NCBI GenBank assembly: GCA_016706545.1
Contig: JADJJK010000025.1
Location: 1-64,000, forward strand
DNA from: Myxococcales bacterium
GTDB lineage: Bacteria > Myxococcota_A > Polyangia > Haliangiales > Haliangiaceae
Length of the DNA stretch: 64,000 nucleotides
Direction of reading: 5' to 3'
The notes below the pieces were generated by a model. It had not been told where the DNA came from, did no database searches, and saw only the letters and a program-made list of their open reading frames with translations. Position numbers and translations under genes: made by a program. How positions within the stretch are numbered: the stretch's first letter is position 1; each line of letters starts with the position of its first letter. Shown here piece by piece: positions 24,929-34,264 of the stretch.

Positions 24929-27919
24929 TCAGAATCTCGCTCGAACCCCGAGCTGAACCTGCAGCGGGTCGCCGGCACCACTCTGGACCGTGCCGTCGAA
25001 GTTGAAGATGAGGCTGGTGACCTCAGGGCGGCGAAGGTTCCTGGAGTTGAACAGGTTGAAGGCCTCCAGCACGGGCTCGACGACGAACTTGCCCGTGTGA
25101 AACTCTCGGGACAAGCGCAGGTCCAGAGTCGAGAATGCGTTGTCTTTTCGCCCCAGGTTGCGTTGCGTGACGGAGCCGTCGGGATTGATCCGATCCTGAG
25201 GTGCTTTCGCGTCGCAGCCACTGGCGCAGTCTGGACCGTTGAAGTGAATCGACTTCGGTTGGGCCGAACGAAAAGAGTAGCGGGCGTTGAGGTCGACGCC
25301 GCCAGGTAGCTGGGCGAGCAACCAGCCATTCAAACGATGGGTCTGATCGCGATCCGACCGGCTCCACTCGGCGTCGAGATCGGTGATCTTGGCGTAACGA
25401 AACGAGAAGGGATCTCTCTCGTTGTCATCGTCGGAGCGATCTTTGGAGTACGTGTAGTTTAGCTGGAAGGCGACGCGGTCGGAGAGCTCCTTGCGAAGAC
25501 CTAGCGTGATACCCCAGTACTTGCTACGTGCAGTCGATTCCACGACGGTCAGCGAGTTGATGCCGTTGGTGCCGTCCGTGCCCAAGCCCATGCCCCAGGG
25601 CGAATTGAGGAGTACGTCGTTGCGGTTGGCGAAGCGCGTGAGGAAGTCCGTTTCGGCGTAGTTGAAGGTGATGTCGGTGCTCAGGCCCGATGAGAGCATC
25701 CGCTCGACGGACAGGCTGAACGCCGTGGTGCGCGGGTTGCGGAAGTCCTTGTCGAAGACGAACACGTCTGGCCGGAAAGGATCGCCCGTCTCGGACTGAG
25801 GAATGAGCTCGGTATAAGCGGGAACTGGCCCGAGGACGTTCGTGAGCGCCGAGTTGCGAAACAGCGTCTGACCGATACTGCCATTGGTGGACCGACTCGA
25901 AGCGAGCACCAACCCGGGGACTCGTGAGTAGTAGAGTCCCCCGGTTCCGCGAATGACCGTGCTGCTGTCTCCGAATGCGTCGACGGTGACGGCCAGGCGA
26001 GGCTGCCACATGCGGTAGTCCGAGGGAATGTTCCCGTTCGAGGGAAACTTCTGGCCGTCTCTCGTCTGACCGATGAAGCCGGCGTAGAACACCTCGTCCG
26101 GCGGGGTGATCGGGTCAGGCTGGATCTGGGCTTCCCATCGAAGACCGTAGTCGAACCTCACGCGCTTGTGCGCCTGCCACGTGTCTTGAAGGAAGATAGC
26201 GGTCTCATGCACCTTGATCGATTGCGTTCCCGCTTCTTCGGCGGTCCGCCCGCCCACTCCTGCCTGCTGCAAGTAAAGGAGCACTGGGCCGACGATGTCG
26301 GTTCCGGAAGGACACGTCCCCGACTGCGAAGAGCTACCGTCTGAACACTCGACGTAGCTGGGATTGTCGACAAAGTTCAGGAAGCCGTCGGTCGAGCCGA
26401 AGATGTAGCGACCGTTGGCAAAGCCACGGAAGATCTGGGAGATGTTCGTCCGATTGTATTCCACGCCCGCCTTGACCAGATGCCCGCCGCGCACCAGCGA
26501 GACGTTGTCGTTGAGCTGAAGTCGCGTGTCGTCGTAGTCGACGGGAATGAAGAAGGGCATCCCGAAGCGGTAGCCGCGCTCGAAGTCGAATGCGGTGTCG
26601 GGGAACGGACGGTTCGTACCATTGATCAGCGGGCCGTCGTAGGGCCGCGGGCGATCCTCGCGGGCCAGCTGGAAACGGAACTCATTGTACCAGCTCGGCG
26701 CCAGCGTCGAGATCAGCGTACCGGTCACCGCGTGAGAGGAATTCTTCTCCATCGCGTTGGCGCTGCGGCCCCAGGAATCGACGTCGAAGGTGCCGTTCTT
26801 CTGCTCGGACCACGTGTAGTTGTAGCGCAGCGTGAGCAAGTTGTCGGCAGTGGCATGCCAGTCGACCTTGGCGAGGAAGGCGCGGGCATCATTGGTGCGA
26901 GTGATGGATCCGTTTTCGTTCGGGCTGCCAAGCGCGGCCAGGGCGTCGACCACACGCTGCTCGATGCGAGCCGGGTCGGTCTGCTTGGTGGAGCGGCCGC
27001 GTTGAACGTCGAGGGACGTGAAGAAGAACGCCTTGTCCTTCACGATCGGGCCGCCGAGGGTGAACCCGAGCTGCTGCTGGTTGAAGTCGAACTGGGGGTC
27101 GGTCGAGCCGTCCGCTTTCTCGCCGCGCGCCGAGATCGCGTCGTGCTTGCCAAAGAGATGAGCGCTGCCGGCGAAGTCGTTGGTACCGGACTTCGTCAGG
27201 ACCGTGACGAAGCCCGATCCGGACCGTCCGAACTCGGCGTTGGCGCCGTTGGCCGTGACGACCACCTGTTCGACGGCATCGAGATTGAAGGTGAAGGCGG
27301 GCCGCTGGCCGCCACGCTGCTCGCCGAAGAAGGGGTTGTTGAAGTCGGCGCCATCGACCATCACGTTGTTGTGAATGCCGCGTTGGCCGTTGACCGAGAC
27401 CTCGTCGCCGTCGGGGCCCTGTACGATGGTCACGCCGGGTGACAGGGTCATGAGACCGAGGAAATTGCGTCCGTTGTTTGGCAACCCTGCCACGGCACCC
27501 GAGTCGAAGCTCGTCGAGACCTCGGCGCGCCGGTCGAGGGCCGATGCCTTGTCGGTTACTTCGATGACTTCGCCAACGGGCCACATGACGATGTTCACGA
27601 TGACGCTGGTCCCCACCGAGACCTTGATGGTACTGGCTTCGGGGACGTAGCCGGCCAGCTCCGCTGTGATCTCGTAGGTTCCAGTTGGCAGCAGCGGCGC
27701 CAGGAACCGGCCGTCCTTGGCCACGTAGCTTCGTTTCAGGTTCGTCCCGACGTTGCGCAGCAAGACCGTGGCGCCGGCGAGGCTCTGTCCTTCTCCGTCC
27801 ACGACGGCGCCTTCAACGACGCCAGTCGTGGCCTGAGACTGACCCGACACACTCATCGGGATCAGCGAGAGAATCGCTACCGCAGCGATACACAAGATTT
27901 TACCGCGAAGATTCCGCAT
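24929..27919 (-). CDS. TonB-dependent receptor, Oar-like, with carboxypeptidase-regulatory domain
   Basis: A 996-residue outer-membrane protein. Signal peptide (AAVAILSLIPMSVSGQS) to about residue 30; carboxypeptidase-regulatory-like beta domain at about 33-110 (VEGAVVDGEGQSLAGATVLLRN); TonB plug from about 125 to 260 (LMTLSPGVTIVQGPDGDEVS, VEQVVVTANGANAEFGRSG); then a large barrel ending in QVQLGVRARF with a terminal Phe. Members of this class move large substrates or take part in outer-membrane protein secretion. It has no TonB partner gene nearby. The start follows a GGGGAACC site. It lies just beyond the transposon end and appears intact. Confidence 0.92.
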   Translation of the reverse strand: MRNLRGKILCIAAVAILSLIPMSVSGQSQATTGVVEGAVVDGEGQSLAGATVLLRNVGTNLKRSYVAKDGRFLAPLLPTGTYEITAELAGYVPEASTIKVSVGTSVIVNIVMWPVGEVIEVTDKASALDRRAEVSTSFDSGAVAGLPNNGRNFLGLMTLSPGVTIVQGPDGDEVSVNGQRGIHNNVMVDGADFNNPFFGEQRGGQRPAFTFNLDAVEQVVVTANGANAEFGRSGSGFVTVLTKSGTNDFAGSAHLFGKHDAISARGEKADGSTDPQFDFNQQQLGFTLGGPIVKDKAFFFTSLDVQRGRSTKQTDPARIEQRVVDALAALGSPNENGSITRTNDARAFLAKVDWHATADNLLTLRYNYTWSEQKNGTFDVDSWGRSANAMEKNSSHAVTGTLISTLAPSWYNEFRFQLAREDRPRPYDGPLINGTNRPFPDTAFDFERGYRFGMPFFIPVDYDDTRLQLNDNVSLVRGGHLVKAGVEYNRTNISQIFRGFANGRYIFGSTDGFLNFVDNPSYVECSDGSSSQSGTCPSGTDIVGPVLLYLQQAGVGGRTAEEAGTQSIKVHETAIFLQDTWQAHKRVRFDYGLRWEAQIQPDPITPPDEVFYAGFIGQTRDGQKFPSNGNIPSDYRMWQPRLAVTVDAFGDSSTVIRGTGGLYYSRVPGLVLASSRSTNGSIGQTLFRNSALTNVLGPVPAYTELIPQSETGDPFRPDVFVFDKDFRNPRTTAFSLSVERMLSSGLSTDITFNYAETDFLTRFANRNDVLLNSPWGMGLGTDGTNGINSLTVVESTARSKYWGITLGLRKELSDRVAFQLNYTYSKDRSDDDNERDPFSFRYAKITDLDAEWSRSDRDQTHRLNGWLLAQLPGGVDLNARYSFRSAQPKSIHFNGPDCASGCDAKAPQDRINPDGSVTQRNLGRKDNAFSTLDLRLSREFHTGKFVVEPVLEAFNLFNSRNLRRPEVTSLIFNFDGTVQSGAGDPLQVQLGVRARF

Positions 27920-28038
27920 GGTTCCCCTTTGCTTCAGTAGTCCTTCCCTCGCACACCCAGCGCGAGGAACCGGCGTTCGGATAGCGGCCCGACCATAGGT
28001 GCGCTCAGGAAGAGATCTCGTCGTACGAGATCAGCACA

Positions 28039-28425
28039 TCAAGATACAGGGCAGTGCTTGAACAGTGAGCAGTCCTCCAGAACGACCGGACCAAAGAGTT
28101 CTTCGTCACCAACCTTCAGACCCGCTGCGAATCGAGCGCGGGCCTCCGCAAGTGTGCAATCGTTGCGCGCCGAGTAGGCCTCTCGCGTCGTCACCGCGTC
28201 GTCGTCGTGCCACCCGCATAGCGGACACCACGACGACTCCGTGCCGCGCTCGGCGAGCGTGACGTGGTCACAGCACGGGCACGGGTGCGTCGGCTCGGGC
28301 ACGTCACAATCTACGAGCGACCGTCGCTCGAAACGATCATCCATGATACCGCTTCGCGCGAACTGCGCGCGCGCCATCCACAGCGCCGTGTTCGCACGAT
28401 ATGTCGAATCGCCGTGATCCGACAT
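28039..28425 (-). CDS. CPCC-type cysteine-rich protein
   Basis: The 128-residue product contains HPCPCCDHVTL near residue 48 and SSWCPLCGWHDD near residue 65, a zinc-ribbon arrangement typical of the CPCC family, followed by a helical region (TLAEARARFAAG). An alternative start at the internal MDDRFERR would shorten it by 27 residues. Such proteins are common in contact-dependent or immunity-type gene clusters, but a function is not established. It is divergent from the RAYT gene, about 70 bases away. Confidence 0.7.
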   Translation of the reverse strand: MSDHGDSTYRANTALWMARAQFARSGIMDDRFERRSLVDCDVPEPTHPCPCCDHVTLAERGTESSWCPLCGWHDDDAVTTREAYSARNDCTLAEARARFAAGLKVGDEELFGPVVLEDCSLFKHCPVS

Positions 28426-28464
28426 TGATGGTGTTGCAGAGAAGAGGTTTCATGTGGTTAGTCC

Positions 28465-28483
28465 GCGGCCTGCTTCTTGCTGG
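28465..28483 (+). repeat. Conserved 5' boundary motif of the RAYT unit, copy 1
   Basis: GCGGCCTGCTTCTTGCTGG lies 29 bases before the RAYT GTG. The identical motif is at 45976-45994, also 29 bases before the second intact copy, so it belongs to the mobile or duplicated unit. Confidence 0.8.
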
Positions 28484-28493
28484 TGCTCTGGGC

Positions 28494-29378
28494 GTGGACT
28501 CTCGACCAGTTCTCGATGAGAAGGTGTACATGGTCACGCGACGCTGTACGCAGCGCGCGTTCCTGTTGCGTGCCGATGAAGTGACCAACCAGACTTTTCT
28601 GTTCTGCCTGGCGTATGCGGCGCAGAAGACCGGGGTTCGAGTGCTGTACGCGATGGTGATGTCCAACCATCATCATGCGATCGTGCATGACCCTGGCGGC
28701 AGACTGCCTGCGTTCACCCAGGAGTTGCATAGCCTGACAGCTCGGGCGTTGAATGCCTTGCGCGGGCGCTGGGAGAACTTCTGGGCAGACGAGCAACCTG
28801 GTCAGTTGGAGCTGGTAGAAGTGCGAGACGTGCTCGACAAGATCTCGTATGCAGCCGCCAATCCGGTGACAGCGCAGCTCGTCGAGCACGTGGAGCACTG
28901 GCCGGGGTTTCACACCACCGCGGAGTTCTTCAGCGGGCAGGAGCTGTGCGTCGAGCGGCCGGCGCACTTCTTCCGCGAGGAAGGCCCGACGCCGGAGCGC
29001 GTGGTGCTCAGGTTGTCGTGGCCGGAGCACCTGGGGCCGGTGGAGGAGGCGCGAAAGAAGGTGCGGAAGCGGCTTGACGATCTGGAGGCCTTGGCGCGGC
29101 AGCAGCGGGTGAGCGAGCGGCGAGCGGTACTCGGTCGAGCCGGCGTGCGACGGCAAGACGTTCGCTCGCGTCCGAACACGTGGGAGCCAAGGCGCACGCT
29201 GCGGCCGAGGATCGCAGCGCGCAACCGCTGGGCGCGCATGGAAGCGCTGCAGCGCAACCGCGCGTTCCAGGAGGCGTATCGCGCGGCGCTCCATCAATGG
29301 CTGGCCGGCCTGCCGGCGTTGTTCCCGAAGGGGACGTACAAGCTGCGCGGCAAGCCGGGCGTGGTGATCCAGGAGTAG
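28494..29378 (+). CDS. REP-associated tyrosine transposase (RAYT), intact copy 1
   Basis: A 294-residue Y1/HUH transposase. I chose GTG 28494 because the second intact copy starts at the equivalent GTG, each 29 bases after a shared upstream motif. Motifs: YMVTRRCTQRAFLLRADE near the start, SNHHHAIVHDPGG with the HUH histidines, RWENFWADEQPGQ, and DKISYAAANPVTAQLVE, which carries the likely catalytic Tyr in the RAYT-type YxxxNPV context. A basic C-terminal region follows. RAYTs nick and mobilise REP sequences; here REP copies begin 232 bases after the stop codon. Confidence 0.9.
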   Translation: MDSRPVLDEKVYMVTRRCTQRAFLLRADEVTNQTFLFCLAYAAQKTGVRVLYAMVMSNHHHAIVHDPGGRLPAFTQELHSLTARALNALRGRWENFWADEQPGQLELVEVRDVLDKISYAAANPVTAQLVEHVEHWPGFHTTAEFFSGQELCVERPAHFFREEGPTPERVVLRLSWPEHLGPVEEARKKVRKRLDDLEALARQQRVSERRAVLGRAGVRRQDVRSRPNTWEPRRTLRPRIAARNRWARMEALQRNRAFQEAYRAALHQWLAGLPALFPKGTYKLRGKPGVVIQE

Positions 29379-29442
29379 GGCGCCTTTGGCTGGGGCGGCT
29401 TGCTGACAGCAGCCCCAGGTGCCCCTTGCGAGACCCTTCGGC

Positions 29443-29470
29443 GCGCCCTCGCGCCTCGTCGCGGCGTGGC
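29443..29470 (+). repeat. Conserved 3' flank motif of the RAYT units
   Basis: The segment containing CGCGCCTCGTCGCGGCGTGG recurs after the RAYT sequence at about 39987-40013 and 46953-46979, within the roughly 230-base region between stop codon and REP. Confidence 0.8.
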
Positions 29471-29593
29471 GTCGCCGAGAACTCCGCGATGACCCTGGTG
29501 ACGGCGGCGCCGTCGTCTTGCGAGCGCCCTTTGAGCCCACGGGCAGCGCTCAGCGTGTGCGCGCTCTGTACGCGAGCCCACGCGACTTGGCTC

Positions 29594-29677
29594 GTGCGCG
29601 CTTGTCTCGCAAAACAACCTCCGGTCGGGTTTCTTCCGTGCGCGCTTGTCTCGCAAAACAACCTCCGGTCGGGTTTC
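29594..29677 (+). repeat. Two REP copies in a 44-bp direct repeat
   Basis: A 40-base unit starting GTGCGCGCTTGTCTCGC and ending in the REP core AACCTCCGGTCGGGTT is repeated without difference at 29594 and 29638. The REP cores begin at 29611 and 29655. Confidence 0.9.
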
Positions 29678-29687
29678 TCGTGGTGCC

Positions 29688-30152
29688 TCAGTACCCGTGT
29701 TCGATGCTGTAGATGCGAAAGTCGTCCGTGAGCCTGGCTCCGGCGAACAACGTCGCCTTGCTGGCCTCGAGCTCGGCGAGGATCTCCTTGACCTTGGTCG
29801 CGTAGGCCGAGGTCTTCTGTTTCGCGTCGCTCATGTTGTAGTGAGCCTCGTACTGTCGGCTGAGCCCGAGCGAGACCAGTTCGCCATGGGTCGAACTCCC
29901 CTGCCAGCGGAGGTGTTGCCACTCCTCGCTATCTCGCGAGTGATAGGGGTTTCCGGCAGCTCGCTTCTGCTCACGCCTGGCGTTCTCCTTTGCGAGCGCG
30001 CCTTCCAGGGACATCGGCGGATGGCCATTCATCGCGGAATGGATCCGGCGGAAGCGATCCTCGAGGTCGTGGCCGGTACACGCCTTGACCTCGGCCAGCG
30101 TGACGGCGACGTCGCGTCCCAGCGGCCGCAGCGCGCAGCCGATTCTGCTCAC
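29688..30152 (-). CDS. Hypothetical protein, possibly a truncated C-terminal domain
   Basis: From GTG 30152 (preceded by a GGAGCAGGG-like site) the product is about 154 residues. Coding character looks real from VTLAEVKACTGHDLEDRF onward: SAMNGHPPMSLEGALAKEN, then HLRWQGSSTHGELVSLG and a C-terminal helix. The open frame continues upstream towards a REP at 30292 without a good start, so the gene may have lost its 5' part. It resembles the detached C-terminal domain of a larger protein; no family recognised. Confidence 0.45.
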   Translation of the reverse strand: MSRIGCALRPLGRDVAVTLAEVKACTGHDLEDRFRRIHSAMNGHPPMSLEGALAKENARREQKRAAGNPYHSRDSEEWQHLRWQGSSTHGELVSLGLSRQYEAHYNMSDAKQKTSAYATKVKEILAELEASKATLFAGARLTDDFRIYSIEHGY

Positions 30153-30291
30153 CCCTGCTCCGGTTGAGGCCGATGAAGCCTGCTCGTCTTGAGCGAATAG
30201 AACAGCTCGCGGATGCGGGAGGAGGCGGTCAGGCTCTTCTGGCCTTCGGCCTCGTCGGTGTCGCCCTGGGCTCGATCCTTCCGTGTCTCCC

Positions 30292-30312
30292 AAAACAACC
30301 TCCGGTCGGGTT
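30292..30312 (+). repeat. Solitary REP sequence
   Basis: A full match to the REP core (AACCTCCGGTCGGGTT preceded by AAAAC), same orientation as the copies at 29611 and 29655. It lies between the small hypothetical gene and the TPR pseudogene. Confidence 0.85.
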
Positions 30313-30366
30313 CCTCCCCGGTTTCCCCGGCGCGTGCAGGGCAGCGACTGGAGCGCTCCGGCGCGT

Positions 30367-31694
30367 TCAGGGCGGCGACTGGAGGGTTATTTCAACCTGG
30401 TCGAGGATCTCGCGGTCGGAAGGCGTGATCGTCCCGCGCTCGGCAAGCATCTTGAGGATGCTCACGCACTCTTCGAGCCTTGCCTTGGCGGCGGGCAGGT
30501 CTCCGGTTAGCCCCGCCAGGCTGCCGAGCTTGAAGAGGCTGAGGCTGAGGTCGCGCTGCGCGTCGTCGGAGGTGGGGTTCTGCTGGGCGAGCTTCTGGCG
30601 GATGCCCAAGCTCTGTTCGAAGCGGGCCTTGGCGGTCCGCAGATCGCCGGCTTGCACCCCCTTCAGCTGAAGAGGAGAGGCGGGTCGCGCTGCGCACGTC
30701 GAGGGGGGGCGGGCGCTTCGGAAGGCAGGCTCCCCCGCCCGGCGGCGGGGGCCGCAGCCGCCACTTCGCCGAGCCTTTCGAGGCTGACCCCGAGGTCGCG
30801 CTGCGCGTCGTCGGAGGAGGGGTTTTCCTGGGCGAGCTTCTGGCCGATGTCCAGGCTCTGCCCGAACCGAGCCCTGGCAGTGGGCAGGTCGCCGGCCAGC
30901 AACGCCACGTCGCCGAGCCTTTCGAAGCTGATGGCGAGATCGCGCTCAGCGGAATTGGGGATGGCCTGGGCGAGTTTCTGGAAGATGCTCAGGCCTTCCT
31001 CGAACGTGGCCTTGGCGGTGGACAGGTCACCCTCCCCCATCGCCACCTTGCCGAGGGTATTGATGTGAATGCCGAGGCCGCGCAGCGCCTCGACTGAATT
31101 CCTTTCGAGGGTGATGCGGAGGTCGCGCTCCTCGGAGGTGGGGTTTCCCTGGGCGAGCGTCTGCGCGATCCCGAGGCTCTGCTCGAACCGGGCCCTGGCG
31201 GAGGGCAGGTCGCCGGCTCGCATCTCCACGTCGCCGAGCAAGAGGAGGTCGAAGCAGAGGTCTCCCTGCGCTTCGTGGGAAGTTGGGATGGCCTGGGCGA
31301 GCTTCTGGCGGATGCTCACACTCTCCGCAAACCTTGCCTTGGCAGCGGGCAGGTCACCGGCTATCAACGCCACGACGCCGAGTTTGCCGAGGCTGCTGCT
31401 GAGGTCGTCCTGCGCCTGGGCGGAGGTGGGGTTCTGCTGGGCGAGCTTCTGGAAGATGCGCAGGCTCTCCTCGTACCTGGCCTTCGCGGCGGATAGGTCG
31501 CTCGCCTTCAGCGCCTCGCCGCCGAGGGCATCTAGGCGCTTGCCGAGGTCGCGCTGCGCCTCGATGGTCTGGGAAGCAGCCCCCTGCCCAGCGGAGTGGG
31601 GCTCAGCCGTCCGCCGCTTCGAGACACAAGCGACCATGCCTGCCAGGATGAAAAGAGCGACCGCGCCCGCGGCCACCCAAGACCCAATGCTCAT
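30367..31694 (-). pseudogene. TPR-repeat lipoprotein, frameshifted near its 3' end
   Basis: The gene starts at the second ATG, 31694, six bases from an AGGAGG site, with a membrane or lipoprotein signal (AAGAVALFILAGMVAC). It encodes TPR units of about 45-48 residues, each with a GDLP[ST]A[KR]ARFEQSL type helix and KLAQxNPTS. The frame is open to a stop at 30663. The last TPR units and the terminal segment (SDREILDQVEITLQ) continue at 30367-30657 in another frame, so a frameshift at about 30680 splits the gene. A nearby Ala/Pro-rich stretch replaces one repeat. The paralogue at 33563 ends with the same type of segment (SDRQLLDQLEGILQ). Confidence 0.7.
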
Positions 31695-31849
31695 GCTCAT
31701 CCTCCTGTCCCCAAAGAGCGAAAGACACCCGTATTCGATGTCGGTGTTCCTGTGTTCGCACCGACCCGAAGAAATTACTATCGCCAAAGGCTGCCTGTCC
31801 ACCGCAGCGCATTATCTTGTGCAGTCTGGCAGCCAGAGGCCTTGGCCGC

Positions 31850-31930
31850 CGCTCCGCGGTGTCGTCGCGTGGCGGTGCCCACCTTGCGCTGGTACCGCGA
31901 GCTCATCGCCCGGAAGGACGACGGCCTTCT
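31850..31930 (+). mobile_element. IS integrase fragment
   Basis: About 80 bases encode VAVPTLRWYRELIARKDDG, matching the PETLLLWYRELIAKKYDGS segment seen at 36200. It is a remnant of an integrase-core IS transposase, with nothing else of the element left. Confidence 0.65.
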
Positions 31931-33430
31931 ACTGAGAAGCCGCGCCCATCCTGTGGGCGACCTCGGAGGCACGCTGGGCGCGAAGCTCCTTGAGGGCACG
32001 CTCGAGCTCGGAGGCCTGCTGAAGCAGGGCCGGCGCAGCGACGGCGTCGAGCGCAGCCTGTCGCTGCAGGAGGTCGACGGCGAAGGCGCGGTTGTCGCAG
32101 CCCTCGGGGAACGGGCAGCTCGGGGTCGGCTGCAGGATCCCCCGGGCGGCCGCTGCCAGGATCTGCGCCGCAGCATCGGCGCGTCCCTCGGCGCTGGCAA
32201 CCTCTGCCCACGTGCCGGCGAGCGTCGCCCAGGTCCAGGCGTCGATGCCGGCCGGCCGCTCGAGGTCGGCGATGAGCGATGCCTCGAGGCCTTGCGCCGC
32301 GGCGCTGGCGCGAGCCGCACGGAGCAGCGCGCTCAGATCGGTCGCCGCGTGGAGCCGAGCCTCCGCGCCGGGCGTGGCCTCGGCGAGCACGCGCCTGTAG
32401 GTGGCCTCGGCCTCGCGGCCATGACTTCCGACGATCAGCCGTGCATGGAGGACCAGGGTACTGGCGAGCTCGGGATCGCTGGCGTGGAGGAAGCGCTCGC
32501 GGATCGCCACGGCGCGCTGCGACGCGGTCAGCCGATCGACACACACCGCCGCCCTGCGCTTGGGCTCGCAGAAGATCCGAGCAGCGAGCTCCACGACCGT
32601 CGCGGTCGCCGTCTCGTCGCGCGCTGCCGCGACCTCCTCGTAGAGTGAGTCGATCTCTGCCAGCGCGCTCCCACGACGCGAGCGCTTGCTCGTCGGCTTG
32701 CCTGGGTGCGGCCGCTTCGTGAACGGATCGATCGGGTACCGCTCCTCGCTCGAATACAGGTCCGCGAGTCGGACTCGCAGCGCGCCGACATCGGGCGCGC
32801 TGCAGTCCCACAGCACGAAGCCGCCCATGATCCCGTCCTCGCCTTCCCACTCGAGCTTGGGGCTCGCCATGTGGCGCCGGGTTGGACATTGAGGTAGCTG
32901 CGACGGAGCGAGCCGTAGAGCGCCGTGGCCTCGCCGTTCGCACGGCGGCGCACGACCGCGATCGCGCGGCGGAGCTGGGCCTCGACGATGCTGCGATCCT
33001 GGCCGTACTCCCTCGCGAGCTTGCAGGCGGCCTCGGGGAGGTCAGGTGAGTCGTCAGGGAGCGCCGCGATGTCCGCCGCGAGCGCCGCGTGGGCTCGCCC
33101 GAGAGCGGCCTGGACCCAGTCGTAGCCGCCGCGAACGTCAAACGCCGGATGCATGAGCTCGGCGAGGCGCTCGGACTCGGCGAGGCTGGCCCGCCACGCC
33201 ACGAGTGCGACCGGCGCAGGCCGCGGGGCCGCGGCGACCGGTGGAGGCGCGGCGGCCGGTGCAGGCGCGGCGGCCGGTGTAGGCGCCGCGGCCGGTGCAG
33301 GCGCGGCGGCCTCACCGAGCGCTCTGGAAGACGCCGGCACGGGCCGCGGCTCAGCCTGCGTGGGCCGAAGGACGCTGGAGGGGCCGCTGCACGCCGCGAG
33401 CACCAGTGCGACCGCGAGTTGACGGTACAT
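31929..33430 (-). pseudogene. Large lipoprotein gene with one frameshift
   Basis: The 5' part from ATG 33430 encodes a lipoprotein signal (LAVALVLAAC), a long Pro/Ala linker of PAPAAAP type, and a helical domain up to about YLNVQPGATW. At about 32880 coding potential moves to another frame, which continues with SPKLEWEGEDGIMGGFVLWD and a long helical domain (AVCVDRLTASQRAVAIRERF, ATYRRVLAEATPGAEARLH) to a stop at 31929. A single one-base indel would reunite them as a protein of about 500 residues with HEAT/TPR-like helical repeats. Whether this is decay or a sequence error is undecided. Confidence 0.65.
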
Positions 33431-33562
33431 CCTCGATCAACGACGCAGTGTCGCCCATTGTTCCGCGGTCATGCGCCAGGAGCGGCGAGCGCCAACCGGG
33501 CATGGGCGCGCTTCCACGACGACAACGCGCGGTGTCACTGCGTCGCGAGTGACGGTGCGTGT

Positions 33563-34158
33563 TCAGGGTAGCAACTGGAGGATTCCTTCAAGCTGGTCGA
33601 GGAGCTGGCGGTCGGAAGGCGTGATTGCCCCGCGCTGAGCAAGCTTCTTGAGGATGCTCACGCACTCTTCGAGCCTTGCCTTGGCGGCGGGCAGGTCTCT
33701 GGTTAGCACCGCCACGCCGCCGAGCTTGCTGAGGCTGATGCTGAGGTCTCGCTGCGCCTCGGCAGAGGTGGGGTTTTCCTGGGCGAGCTTCTGGCGGATG
33801 CCCAAGCTCTGCTCGAAGCGGGCTCTGGCAGAGGGCAGGTCGCCGGCTTGCACCGCCACATCGCCGAGCTGGCTGAGGCTGATGCTGAGGTCTCGCTGCG
33901 CCTCGGCAGAGGTGGGGTTTTCCTGGGCGAGCTTCTGGCGGATGCCCAAGCTCTGCTCGAAGCGGGCTCTGGCAGAGGGCAGGTCGCCGGCTTGCACCGC
34001 CACGTCGCCGAGCTTGCTGAGGCTGATGCTGAGGTCTCGCTGCGCCTCGGCAGAGGTGGGGCTTTTTTGGGCGAGCTTCTGAACAATCCCGTGGCTCTGC
34101 TCGAAGCGGGCTCTGGCAGAGGGCAGGTCGCCGGCTTGCACCGCCACGTCGCCGAGCT
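33563..34158 (-). pseudogene. TPR-repeat gene lacking its 5' end
   Basis: The open frame encodes about four near-identical TPR units of 48 residues, each containing AVQAGDLPSARARFEQSLGI and RQKLAQENPTSAEAQRDLSI, then SDRQLLDQLEGILQ at the end. The similarity begins mid-repeat at about 34158, where IS-derived sequence begins, so the signal peptide and first repeats were lost. Paralogous to the TPR gene at 30367-31694. Confidence 0.7.
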
Positions 34159-34160
34159 TT
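33731..34160 (-). repeat. 144-bp tandem repeat array in TPR gene
   Basis: Units begin at matching points 33731, 33875 and 34019, giving a constant 144-bp period (48 codons). The DNA is almost identical between units, well beyond protein-level conservation, indicating recent duplication or gene conversion. Confidence 0.9.
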
Positions 34161-34167
34161 GTGGGGA

Positions 34168-34262
34168 CGGAGGCGTTGCGCTTCTTGCTGATGTTCTTCT
34201 CCGGGTGGATGCACCGGGGCCAGCTTGACGTGATCGACTACGTCAAGGAGGAGGACCGTAGC
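34168..34262 (+). mobile_element. IS integrase 5' fragment
   Basis: Encodes EALRFLLMFFSGWMHRGQLD then VIDYVKEEDR, almost the same as the segment at 45434. This is the N-terminus of an integrase-type transposase. It abuts the truncated TPR gene. Confidence 0.75.
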
Positions 34263-34264
34263 GG

